From: Phycisphaerae bacterium
GTDB taxonomy: Bacteria; Planctomycetota; Phycisphaerae; Sedimentisphaerales; Anaerobacaceae
NCBI GenBank assembly: GCA_030615025.1
Contig: JAUXAB010000009.1
Coordinates: 1 to 64,000, forward strand
Direction of reading: 5' to 3'
DNA length: 64,000 nucleotides
Under the pieces are notes generated by a model that was given only the letters and a program-made list of their open reading frames with translations, was not told where the DNA came from and made no database searches. A program made the position numbers and the translations under genes. Shown in pieces: positions 56,959 through 64,000 of the stretch (positions within the stretch are counted from its first letter, which is position 1; every line of letters starts with the position of its first letter).

Positions 56959-57470
56959 TTACCAACTCTCTCTAATGTGGAACCATTGTTAAAGCTGCAA
57001 ATGGATTATAGTCTTTGGAAAAATTATTGACAATGATTTATACTCGCGGTCATTGCGAGCAACGCAATAGAGCTTGTGCCCGCGAAGGCGGGTAAAGCAA
57101 TCTCAATACTGTTTAGCCCCCCAACCCCATGATCTTATCTGCCTATAAGGCAGCGTTGGGGGGTCCTTGTTTAGCCGTCGTCGGCACGATGACGCCCCAA
57201 TTCTTGTCCCGCACGAAATAGGCTCCTGCCGCAATTTATTGCGGGGTCATTCCGACCGAAGGCACGACTTTGTCGTGCCGAAGTGGAGGAATCTATTGAA
57301 ATAGATTCGCCGAAGGCGAATCAAATAGAGGGTAGGGTGCGATACTCGTGCTTCGTAGCGAAGCTAACTTCGCAGAGTAGCATTTCGCACCACTTTGACT
57401 ATCCCTAGTTTTAAGCCGGGATAAGTTCAATTCTGCGAAATCATCGGCCTCTTCAAATATTGTGTTGATC
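56959..57470. other. Intergenic region with dispersed repeats
   Basis: 57047-57109 begins CGGTCATTGCGAGCAACGCA and ends GCAATCTCAAT, a repeat text seen in many unrelated bacterial genomes. 57243-57299 begins GGTCATTCCGACCGAAGG, contains the palindrome GGCACGAC-TTT-GTCGTGCC and ends AGTGGAGGAATCT, another widely seen repeat text. 57338-57392 carries loose inverted matches (GGTGCGATACTCG / GAGTAGCATTTCGCACC). No gene is supported. Confidence 0.55.
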
Positions 57471-59468
57471 TTATATATTATCAATAAGCCATCCTTGCTC
57501 CGTTCTTTTGAGCGTTGCATCAAATTCGAGTGTGGAACCAGGCTCAAATACCATTTTCTTGGCGTCTCCCCCAAACTTGACGGTTCGCTTAAACGTCAAA
57601 AGCCAAACAACTTTCATATAATCGTTTTTTTCCTGCTGAGAGACTATTTTGATCGGAATATTCGGATCAACAGCTTCAAGAAGTTGGCGAAATTGATATT
57701 TAGCAGATGAAGAAGGCCCGGCAGTTAAGATTTCGTGAATATCTTCGTAATCCACACCGCCAGGAAGCATATACGCCATCGCAGTTTTAATATCGCCTGA
57801 AGCAGCGGCACGGGTGAACCCGATGACGGTATTTTCCGGCGTATCTATCTTAATCTTTGGAGTCGTCAGAGCAGGCGAGACTGACAGAGAAGCTAACGCA
57901 TCTTTGACTGAAACAAATTCCCCTGCTGGGGTAAAGGTAAATATCTTATTCATGATTTTCTTTTCTTTATCCCAGATAGTGGCTTCAAGCTTGCAGCGAA
58001 TACTGCGGTTTCCTTCTTTATCGGTTCTGACTTCTCCCCACTCGATAATTTTTCGAGCGGTTACGTCACGCCAATTACGAGAGAAGAATTTTTCCACCAA
58101 AGCAATCATTCCCTCTTTACTCGAGGTGTCTATTTTACTTACCTCTTTATTCTTGGGATACCCGGATACATTTTTATAATTTACGAACTTGCCATTAGTC
58201 TCGAATGTAAAAATCTGATTCATGATTTTCCATTCTTTGTCCCAAATCAAAGCCTCATACATATATCGGATGGAGCGACTATCTTTTTTGTCAATCTTGG
58301 CTTCTACCCATTCGATAGATTTACGTGCGGTTATATCGCGGAAATTGTGCAGAAAGAAATGCTCTACACGACCCATAAGTTCCGCCTTATCACTCGAGAG
58401 CATTGAAGTCTGTTTGGAAGCGGCGAAGCTGGTCAATGATATGGCAAGTAGCGTTGCCATAGCCAAAGTGCCAATAATTAGTCGGCGGGTGGTTCCGGTT
58501 TGATAACGTTTGATCATGGTAAGTCTCCTTTCAATATTAGTTTTTTGTTCGACAACACCTGCTAAGCTTGGACAACGTGCAGGCAAACTTAGTTTTTTTA
58601 AAAGTTCAACAAGTGAACGGCTATATTCTATTCGCCTTTCGGGTTCCAAAAATCCTAAAACCCGTTCGTCGCAGGCCATTTCGCGATCGAGATACATAGA
58701 CCGGCCGGCCCACCACAGCAATGGATTAAACCATTGGAGCAACCAAAGAAAAGTCCAAAACCACGAAAACCAGATGTCGCCTTGCTTAAGGTGGACTAAT
58801 TCGTGTAGCAGAATATGATGCAGTTGTTCTCGATTACCTTCGTCCACTAAGTCTCGTGGCAGTAGAATACAAGGCCTAACAGCCCCAATGAGGCTGGGGG
58901 AAGCAATACCAGATGTGATAATTAGTACCGGCCAAACCTTGATATTCAAACGGGACCGACAATCCAGAAATATCTCCTGGAGCCATGAGGGTACAGGTAT
59001 TGCTGCATTAGTTGCAACATGTGCTATACGTCGGTTACGATAAAGCGTTAGTCCTAATAACGTAAGCATCCCAAAACCCCAAAGCCCCGCCAGAGCAATT
59101 CGAGGTGTTCTGAGCATAAAACCGAAACTAGTAAACGGCAATATTGGCCTGGGTGTTGACACCTCGTCAGAAGGAATTTCAGGTGATGCTACTGTTTCTG
59201 GCGATGGTAGCGGCACCATGGTTGGTTTTGAATCGAAAGCAATATCAATGTCGTGGAGTAAACCGACTGGATGGTGCTGCACTGGAAAAGACCATGGTAT
59301 CAAGCAGCGTATAAACAAAATCAGCCACAATAATCGACACATTCGTGCGCCGAAAAATCGTCCAAAGAAACGCCTGACGACTAAAATCAAAAGAACGCAA
59401 AATGACACCTCAAGAGTTATCTTCCAAAGCCAATCTGTAAAAGTGACTAAGATTTCAAAAACAGACAT
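57471..59468 (-). CDS. BlaR1-like M56 zinc metallopeptidase sensor with tandem C-terminal domains
   Basis: The protein has several N-terminal membrane helices (TLEVSFCVLLILVV, LLWLILFIRCLIPW) and an M56 peptidase domain with the zinc motif HELVH (H222-E223-H226) and EMACDERVL. A further helix (LIIGTLAMATLLAISLTSFA) precedes an exported C-terminal part. That part has two copies of one domain ('VE.FF..N.RD.TARK.IEW.E....K..RSIR...EA.IWDKE.KIMN.IFTF') and an NTF2-like domain (TVIGFTRAAASGDIKTAMAYM). By analogy with BlaR1/MecR1 it senses an extracellular signal and triggers cleavage of the BlaI-type repressor; it has no penicillin-binding domain. The ATG at 59468 has AAAGG 7 bases upstream. An ATG at 59483 overlapping the blaI stop (ATGA) is also possible. 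Confidence 0.85.
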   Translation of the reverse strand: MSVFEILVTFTDWLWKITLEVSFCVLLILVVRRFFGRFFGARMCRLLWLILFIRCLIPWSFPVQHHPVGLLHDIDIAFDSKPTMVPLPSPETVASPEIPSDEVSTPRPILPFTSFGFMLRTPRIALAGLWGFGMLTLLGLTLYRNRRIAHVATNAAIPVPSWLQEIFLDCRSRLNIKVWPVLIITSGIASPSLIGAVRPCILLPRDLVDEGNREQLHHILLHELVHLKQGDIWFSWFWTFLWLLQWFNPLLWWAGRSMYLDREMACDERVLGFLEPERRIEYSRSLVELLKKLSLPARCPSLAGVVEQKTNIERRLTMIKRYQTGTTRRLIIGTLAMATLLAISLTSFAASKQTSMLSSDKAELMGRVEHFFLHNFRDITARKSIEWVEAKIDKKDSRSIRYMYEALIWDKEWKIMNQIFTFETNGKFVNYKNVSGYPKNKEVSKIDTSSKEGMIALVEKFFSRNWRDVTARKIIEWGEVRTDKEGNRSIRCKLEATIWDKEKKIMNKIFTFTPAGEFVSVKDALASLSVSPALTTPKIKIDTPENTVIGFTRAAASGDIKTAMAYMLPGGVDYEDIHEILTAGPSSSAKYQFRQLLEAVDPNIPIKIVSQQEKNDYMKVVWLLTFKRTVKFGGDAKKMVFEPGSTLEFDATLKRTEQGWLIDNI

Positions 59469-59479
59469 AATGCAACCTT

Positions 59480-59869
59480 TCATTTTTCATCTGTCGGGCA
59501 CTTGGTATCCAGAAGTTGTTGCAATCTCCGAATTTCATCTTTGGACAACTCTTCTCGTTCAATGAAGTGTGACATCATGGAAACGGGATTACCCCTAAAA
59601 AAACGGTCCAAAAAGGAACGACTCTCGTGGCGCAGACAGTGTTCGCGTTTCGGAATTGGCTTAAAAACATTTACTCCATGTGCCTTTTCTTTCCGAATTG
59701 CCTTTTTTTGCTCAAGACGATCCAGGAACGCACGAACAGTTTTGGTGTTCCATGTGGTTTCCGGCCCGAGCATCTCGAATATCTCAGAAGCACTAAGCGG
59801 TGCCTTGTGCCAGAGAACTTCCATTACTTCCCATTCAGATCGAGATATCCTGATTTTATTATGTTTCAT
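59480..59869 (-). CDS. BlaI/MecI-family transcriptional repressor
   Basis: This 129-residue winged-helix protein has the family hallmarks: ISRSEWEVMEVLWHKAPLSA, EIFEMLGPETTWNTKTVRAF, LDRLEQKKAIRKEKAHGVNV and a C-terminal dimerisation segment with SFLDRFFRGNP and LSKDEIRRLQQLL. Such repressors bind a dyad as dimers and are removed by proteolysis triggered by the partner M56 sensor, encoded directly downstream with coupled translation. The ATG is preceded by AAAGG at 7 bases. A dyad in the promoter upstream suggests autoregulation. Confidence 0.92.
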   Translation of the reverse strand: MKHNKIRISRSEWEVMEVLWHKAPLSASEIFEMLGPETTWNTKTVRAFLDRLEQKKAIRKEKAHGVNVFKPIPKREHCLRHESRSFLDRFFRGNPVSMMSHFIEREELSKDEIRRLQQLLDTKCPTDEK

Positions 59870-59927
59870 GTTGAAACCTTTCTACTTTGGAATCTAATAC
59901 TAAATCTATAAGACAACAACTGATGTA

Positions 59928-59956
59928 AATATACAACACTTGTTGTGCTATGTCAA
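59928..59956 (-). promoter_or_regulatory. Promoter of the blaI-M56 operon with nested operator dyad
   Basis: Read on the minus strand: TTGACA (59951-59956), a 17-base spacer and TATATT (59928-59933). The spacer contains the perfect dyad ACAACA-AG-TGTTGT (59933-59946), placed to block RNA polymerase. The ACA...TGT ends resemble known BlaI/MecI operators (TACA...TGTA). Confidence 0.78.
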
Positions 59957-60256
59957 GCTTTTTTGGATAAATTTTTTAAAATTCTCATGGAAGATGTGTC
60001 ATGTGCAAAAATCATCTTTTCGTAACCATCTGTGATATAATGATTTAAGCAGCTATTTTTGATACGGGTTCAATAGTTGTAGGGGTAACATTTTTTCAAT
60101 AAAAATTTTTGAAAAAGTTAAAAAACACTATGTCTTCCCCCTTAGCTTTCACCATACCCTGACATTCCAAGAATTTAGTAGTGCATCTCCTCGGTATCGA
60201 GATACTACATGGTAACTGCAGCCACGATGTTATAAAAAGTAATTGTATTTATCTGT

Positions 60257-60529
60257 TTAGAAACAGATATTAACATAGATCAAGATATACAACATTAAAA
60301 GGCTAGCAGAAAATCCTGCAATTGCCCAGAGCTTAGGGTTGTCTCTCCAAAGGGCGACACCGCTCATAATCAGAGCAAGAGGAACTCCAACCACAAAAAG
60401 GATTCCTCCAAGGAACCCGCCAGGAGTACCTCAACCAAAACCTGGAATACCCATCCACCCTGGCAGAATGAAGAACCAGGGGGACAAGGCTAACCAAAAG
60501 CTGATTTTTCCCAACTTAGTAGAATGCAT
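60257..60529 (-). pseudogene. Membrane protein gene interrupted by an in-frame UGA
   Basis: From the ATG at 60529 the frame reads MHSTKLGKISFWLALSPWFF then ILPGWMGIPGFG, meets TGA (60431-60433), and continues in the same frame as GTPGGFLGGILFVVGVPLAL, a middle part, and SASLLMLYILIYVNICF with a stop at 60257. Both halves are clearly membrane-protein-like and the Gly/Pro loop runs across the stop, so a single nonsense change seems likely. Ordinary genes in the window use UGA as stop, and no selenocysteine hairpin was noticed. Confidence 0.5.
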
Positions 60530-60851
60530 ACAGTTGTATTTCTCAGTGATAACTATGTATATATGGTTTCCGTATAAGAACCCGAACTTCTCGTCATTCA
60601 GAGGAATCCCAGCCGCTGTTGTACTCTCCCAAAATACAAAAAATTTATTGCTCTTTCAAGTGAAAAATTGCGAATAAATAGGTGGTTTCTTTCTAACTTA
60701 GGCAACGTTGTACTCAACCATTTCCCTGCTCTGCGAAGCTGCGCAGGGCGAAGCAGAGTAATCCTTGGATTATCACTTAATTTTGGGCAATACGACAAAC
60801 TAATTGCATATAGGCTGCGTTCTCCTCACCCTCACCGCACCCAAGCCAAAT

Positions 60852-60910
60852 AAAAAAGCCCCTGCGGTGCGGAAGGAGAGGAACAAACAGCGAGATATTC
60901 GCAGGGGCTT
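60852..60910 (-). terminator. Intrinsic terminator, minus strand
   Basis: Perfect 11-bp arms AAGCCCCTGCG and CGCAGGGGCTT enclose 33 bases, and on the minus strand the stem runs into TTTTTT. It closes the transcript starting near 61362. Confidence 0.6.
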
Positions 60911-61064
60911 GATAGGGCTAATTTTTATATTGTTCTTCGTCTGCGTAGCCAAGAGATAAATAAGGCCTCGCCACAGCATAACCTACACTCTATCGCCCTA
61001 TTTGCAGCCCTATACAACGCCCAGACGCACAGGCGAACGAACGCAGTAGATACGCAGTCTGGTA

Positions 61065-61109
61065 CTATCTTGACCGTTTCCGCTTGTTCGGACGCTGTGT
61101 TTTGTCCAT
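61065..61109 (-). CDS. Possible 14-aa basic peptide
   Basis: AAGGAA stands 6 bases before the ATG and the peptide is MDKTQRPNKRKRSR, then TAG. In the same frame 24 more sense codons follow the TAG. It is the best ribosome site of this small transcription unit. It could be a leader peptide or a chance match. Confidence 0.25.
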   Translation of the reverse strand: MDKTQRPNKRKRSR

Positions 61110-61131
61110 AATAAATTCCTTATGTTTTCGT

Positions 61132-61329
61132 TCAGTCTGGACGATAGAAAATTGGGAGCGGAGCAATTCTATGTTCCGACTTACTAACACGCAAAAGCGG
61201 AAACACCTTGCGAGCGAGAGATAAACATCCTTGAAAAAGGAATGTTGATTGAAATGAATAAGCCGGTGTGATAGAGATGTGACTCCACTCCCGTAAAATT
61301 TCAAACGATGAATCTGCATAGTCTTTCAT
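61132..61329 (-). CDS. Possible 65-aa protein in a promoter-terminator unit
   Basis: The first frame after the promoter at 61369-61396 begins MKDYADSSFEILREWSHISI and has 65 codons, with a weak GGA site before the ATG. No family was recognised. It may be untranslated leader instead. Confidence 0.25.
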   Translation of the reverse strand: MKDYADSSFEILREWSHISITPAYSFQSTFLFQGCLSLARKVFPLLRVSKSEHRIAPLPIFYRPD

Positions 61330-61368
61330 TGGTTTTTCCGGTTAAGCATACAGTTGTGAGTTGATAAG

Positions 61369-61396
61369 ATTATACACCTTCCATATTATTTTTCAA
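61369..61396 (-). promoter_or_regulatory. Sigma70-type promoter, minus strand
   Basis: On the minus strand TTGAAA (61391-61396), 16 bases, TATAAT (61369-61374). It lies just downstream of one terminator (61424-61467), and its transcript would end at the terminator at 60852. Confidence 0.6.
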
Positions 61397-61423
61397 ATTT
61401 TTCTTGCAATCCCCGCAAGCGCA

Positions 61424-61467
61424 CAAAAAAGCCCCTGCTGTGTGCGCAACATAAAAAAGCAGAGGCT
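61424..61467 (-). terminator. Intrinsic terminator, minus strand
   Basis: AGCCTCTGCT and AGCAGGGGCT pair with one mismatch on the minus strand and are followed by TTTTTT. It separates the small unit downstream from whatever is read from 61.5-61.9 kb. Confidence 0.5.
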
Positions 61468-61846
61468 CAAGATGAAAAAAACAATTCATTGATATTATAG
61501 CCCTTTTTGTTATCGAGGGCAAGAAAAAAGCAAAAGAAGTGAAGACTGCAGAAAAGCCGTTCTCTGTCTCAGCCGTCGAATTGGATACTCAGCATTTACC
61601 TATTTTACCTTTCTTGTCTATATGGCCACAATTTTCAACCAAAAACGCAGGTACCTTCGAGCAAAAATCAAATTTTTCAAAAATCTTCAACTCACTTTCC
61701 CAAAACGAGTTACGAGAATCCCGAATCGAGAATCGAGGACTTTTTTCGCATCAAAAACGCAGGTAGCTCTAATTATAGAGGGGCTACTTTTTCGCCTCAG
61801 CCCGGCACGGTCCCGGGGCCAGCAGGCCCAGTCAAATAACCAATAT

Positions 61847-61881
61847 TAAATCTTAAATCGTAAATCTTAAATCATAAATCC
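61847..61881. repeat. Heptanucleotide repeat (TAAATCT x5) before the 61894 gene
   Basis: TAAATCT, TAAATCG, TAAATCT, TAAATCA, TAAATCC. It touches the ribosome site of the following gene, as the repeat before aroA touches that start. Confidence 0.75.
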
Positions 61882-61893
61882 GGAGGATTTATT

Positions 61894-62475
61894 ATGGCTA
61901 CCGAAGCCCAAATCCGCGCCAACCAGCGTAACGCGCAAAAATCGACAGGCCCACGCACTAACGAAGGCAAGGCCGCCGTCTCACAGAACGCCGTCCAACA
62001 CGGCCTTTCCACCCGGCAGACCATAATCAGCTCAGAAAGCCAGGCCGACTTCGACCTTTACCGCGAACAGATGCTGAGTGAGCTGGCCCCGGCCAGCCCC
62101 ATGGAATCTATGCTCGCTGAACGCATTGTTACTCTTTCATGGCGGCTAAAACGAGCTGGACGAATCCAGAACCAAACCATCGACGCCCTGAACACAGATA
62201 ATACCTTCGGCCCATTAGCCAAGCTCAAACAATCCCTGTTTTTCAAAAACCACGACCAATCGCAGGCTGGCCCGTCCACCCCCGCTGCCAATTTGGTTCT
62301 CGGCCGTATGGCCATAAAGGATTTCGCAAATGCAAGGGTCCTCGACCGCCTCCTGATGTACGAACGCCGGTTAGAGCACAGCCTCTACAAAACGCTCCTC
62401 GAGTTTCAAAGACTAAACCTCATCAGAAAGCTGGACCCCGAATGTGAAATGCCATTTAACCAATTAACCAGTTAA
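61894..62475 (+). CDS. Conserved planctomycete-type protein of unknown function (repeat-cassette gene)
   Basis: The ATG follows a strong GGAGGATTTATT site. The 193-residue product starts with ANQRNAQKSTGPRTNEGKAA then VSQNAVQHGLS, a sequence type I associate with a multi-copy family in planctomycetes and some other soil and water bacteria (from memory, unverified). Helices rich in Arg and Leu follow (MLAERIVTLSWRLKRAGRIQ, VLDRLLMYERRLEHSLYKTL). There is no signal peptide or catalytic motif; the N-terminus is basic and could bind nucleic acid. It is flanked by heptamer repeats on both sides, by two REP-like hairpins and by an NKPN-coding repeat array downstream, which suggests that the whole stretch is a dispersed cassette. 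Confidence 0.8.
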   Translation: MATEAQIRANQRNAQKSTGPRTNEGKAAVSQNAVQHGLSTRQTIISSESQADFDLYREQMLSELAPASPMESMLAERIVTLSWRLKRAGRIQNQTIDALNTDNTFGPLAKLKQSLFFKNHDQSQAGPSTPAANLVLGRMAIKDFANARVLDRLLMYERRLEHSLYKTLLEFQRLNLIRKLDPECEMPFNQLTS

Positions 62476-62500
62476 CCAATATCGAAGTCAAAGTCAAAGA

Positions 62501-62539
62501 TCCGCCGTCTTCTGGCGGAATCCGCCGTCGTATGGCGGA
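62501..62539. repeat. Two tandem REP-like hairpins
   Basis: TCCGCC-GTCTTCT-GGCGGA and TCCGCC-GTCGTAT-GGCGGA stand one base apart, 25 bases after the preceding gene. The arms equal those of the palindrome at 52774-52799. Confidence 0.75.
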
Positions 62540-62542
62540 AAC

Positions 62543-62591
62543 CATGAACTATGAACTATGAACTATGTACCATGAAATACGAAACACGCTT
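62543..62591. repeat. Heptanucleotide repeat (ATGAACT x7)
   Basis: ATGAACT x3, ATGTACC, ATGAAAT, ACGAAAC, ACGCTTA. It directly follows the REP-like hairpins. Confidence 0.75.
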
Positions 62592-62682
62592 AACGCAACC
62601 GAAACGAGCTGCGCAACCGTCCAACGAAATTCTCCTCTACATCTGTCGAGAACCCTCTACAAATCAACCTTTTTATGCAAAA

Positions 62683-63000
62683 CAAACCCAATTTGCTAGA
62701 TGCTCAAATGAACATAAGCTCATTAGTAACAACGGATTATGAAAATAATTCCAATTGGACACTTGGTGAAAGCAAACCCAATTCAAACCCAATCAAACCC
62801 AATCTCCGAAAAGCCAAAATGAACGTAAACTTAACTTTAACAAAGGATTACAGAAAAAAAGATGATTTTGCAGTCCGAATAAACAAACCCAATTCAAAGC
62901 CAATTTCCGTAAAGGCCAAAATGAACGTAAACTTATATGTTATAGAGGATTATGAAATTTTTCTCCCGCTGGCGGGGCAAAAAAACAAACCCAATCAAAC
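62683..63000 (+). repeat. Degenerate ~100-base repeat array with NKPN-coding potential
   Basis: Four partial units start with AAACAAACCCAAT. In three of them ATGAACRTAA follows (at 62708, 62819 and 62921; spacing 111 and 102). The plus frame is open and reads (N/K)KPN ... KMNVNL ... DY motifs, but it has no ribosome site and runs antisense into the ETF-QO gene, so I treat it as a repeat array, not a gene. Shorter AAACAAACCCA text also occurs at about 53357. Confidence 0.6.
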
Positions 63001-63020
63001 CCAATTTCAAACGGGGACTG

Positions 63021-64000
63021 CTACATTTTTTTATAGCGTGGTCCGCCGCCGCCTTCCGCAACGCTCCATCGGATATTGTCGAACGGACACTTTCTCTGGC
63101 AAGTCTTGCAGTGCAGACAGTTCGATGGATTGGCCGGCAATACTTCGTCGTGGACCGTCTCATATACTCCTGCGGGGCAGAACGTGATACAGGGACTATT
63201 GAACATGGGCGTGCATTTGGTACTACAAATGGCCGAATCCAGAATGGTCAGATGTGACGGCTCCTCTTCGCGATGCTGCGTTGCCGCTAAGGCGGTGAAG
63301 GTGTCTTTATCGAATTCACGGTCGGGTTTGAGCCTGTACCGGGCGATGGTCATTGCCTCGCAGTCTTTTTCGACCTTAAACTTCGGCAGCAGATTGCCAA
63401 AAACCGACAGCGGCATTCCCTGCAATGGTCCAAAGTTCGTAACCGTCTGCCGGATTTTCCTCGCTAACTTCATTTCCTCCATAATATTCGATTGCTCGAC
63501 CATCTCGGTATATTTCACCGCCACCTTCTCAGGCTCGGCCAGAGTCTCAGCTATAGCCTTTGCCGCCTGCATACCGGAGTCAATGGCATTATGCAGGCCC
63601 TTGATTTTGAGCATACTTGCAAAGCCGGCACTGTCGCCCAGAATCATTACGTTGGCTTTGCCTATACTTGCGGTTTCTGGGTCTCTCGGTATGGCGTAGT
63701 ATCCGCCTTCGGGAATCATTTTCGCCCCGGCTTCTACGACCGTACCGCCATCGATAAATTGATTTATGAAGCTATGGTTCTTGAAATTCGTCAGCGCATC
63801 CTGCACGTTAAAGTCGTAGTATTTCCAGTCGGCACCGACAATCATACCGACGGATAGATGGTCCTGGTCACCGGCATAAACAATGCCGCCGCCGAACATT
63901 GCCGGGCCAATAATCGGCGTCCAGATTGGGTAGCCCATAGCATGAACGACACGGCCTGAGGTGAACTTATTATATTGTTCAGGACTTACCTTTATAAGCT
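63021..64000 (-). CDS. Electron transfer flavoprotein-ubiquinone oxidoreductase (FixC-type), C-terminal part
   Basis: The frame is open to the window end, so the N-terminal FAD-binding part is missing. The visible part has GYPIWTPIIGPAMFGGGIVY, the flavin-site segment ANVMILGDSAGFASMLKIKG and LHNAIDSGMQAAKAIAETL. It ends with the 4Fe-4S ferredoxin-like segment typical of ETF-QO, PCITFCPAGVYE ... NPSNCLHCKTCQRKCPFDNI. It moves electrons from reduced ETF to quinone at the membrane, a natural partner for the etfB-etfA-glcD operon 6 kb away. Its last codons and downstream bases recur after glcD (53440-53534). Confidence 0.88.
   Translation of the reverse strand, partial: LIKVSPEQYNKFTSGRVVHAMGYPIWTPIIGPAMFGGGIVYAGDQDHLSVGMIVGADWKYYDFNVQDALTNFKNHSFINQFIDGGTVVEAGAKMIPEGGYYAIPRDPETASIGKANVMILGDSAGFASMLKIKGLHNAIDSGMQAAKAIAETLAEPEKVAVKYTEMVEQSNIMEEMKLARKIRQTVTNFGPLQGMPLSVFGNLLPKFKVEKDCEAMTIARYRLKPDREFDKDTFTALAATQHREEEPSHLTILDSAICSTKCTPMFNSPCITFCPAGVYETVHDEVLPANPSNCLHCKTCQRKCPFDNIRWSVAEGGGGPRYKKM

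Larger units (their letters stand above)
60530..61893. other. Intergenic region with palindromes and a small minus-strand unit
   Basis: It contains a palindrome with arms CTCTGC/GCAGAG (60729-60758), two intrinsic terminators and a promoter on the minus strand (listed separately) and a heptamer run at 61706-61740 (CGAGTTA, CGAGAAT, CCCGAAT, CGAGAAT, CGAGGAC). Plus-strand frames here lack ribosome sites and do not look like protein. Confidence 0.5.

Noticed and set aside
60431-60433. Selenocysteine codon
   Set aside because: No SECIS-like hairpin was noticed after the UGA, no selenoprotein genes are in the window, and UGA is a normal stop elsewhere.
60339-60677. 112-codon plus-strand frame
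   Set aside because: It is Pro/Arg-rich shadow of the membrane pseudogene on the other strand, without a ribosome site.
62675-63187. 170-codon plus-strand frame with NKPN motifs as a protein gene
   Set aside because: No ribosome site, degenerate repeats, and its end is antisense to the ETF-QO coding region. It is treated as a repeat array.

Overview
The window looks like a chromosomal contig from a planctomycete, most likely a Phycisphaerae-type (PVC group) bacterium. This is inferred from gene style, not from a marker gene. The signs are a Tat-exported sulfatase, a DUF1573 protein, a BlaI/M56 pair, planctomycete-style dockerin-like motifs (DGIINFKDFA), very large secreted beta-helix proteins, GGAI-type repeats like those of chlamydial Pmp proteins, and many short interspersed repeats. 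No rRNA, tRNA, CRISPR array or intact insertion sequence was seen.

Layout. 1-313: end of a secreted protein gene whose tail looks broken. 504-4736 (+): aroA (EPSP synthase), a sulfatase and a divergent chorismate-synthase homologue, closely spaced. 4866-39509 (-): one uninterrupted reading frame of 11,547 codons. It encodes a secreted protein with an N-terminal subtilase, twelve right-handed beta-helix macro-units separated by InlB-B-type linkers, a second complete subtilase, a nidogen-like domain, a VWA domain, a dockerin-like pair and FN3-like modules. 39621-42803 (-): a secretin just upstream of the giant gene, possibly related to its export. 43100-43870 (+): tsaB, convergent with a 913-aa secreted multidomain protein (44021-46762, -).

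46.8-53.5 kb is an AT-rich accessory stretch. It holds a candidate free-standing structured RNA (about 47566-47694), a DUF2007 protein, small membrane proteins, and a two-gene unit of a signal-peptide protein and a DUF1573 protein. 53537-56958 (-) is an etfB-etfA-glcD operon resembling FAD-dependent lactate/2-hydroxyacid dehydrogenase-ETF systems. An ETF:quinone oxidoreductase (63021 to the window end, -) could pass its electrons to quinone. 57471-59869 (-) is a BlaI repressor plus M56 peptidase-sensor operon with a well-formed promoter and a dyad inside its spacer. 60-63 kb holds a membrane gene broken by an in-frame UGA, a promoter/terminator-bounded small minus-strand unit, and a cassette (61894-63000) that looks like a repeated genomic element.

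Two themes stand out. (1) In the giant protein, three unrelated folded domains (subtilase, nidogen-like, VWA) sit at the same point of three different beta-helix units, and a two-unit block is duplicated. (2) A family of tandem repeats with a strict 7-base period but different words occurs at about fifteen places. In tsaB, etfA and etfB these repeats lie inside the coding sequence, where they are read as 7-residue-periodic peptides, always in a stop-free orientation.
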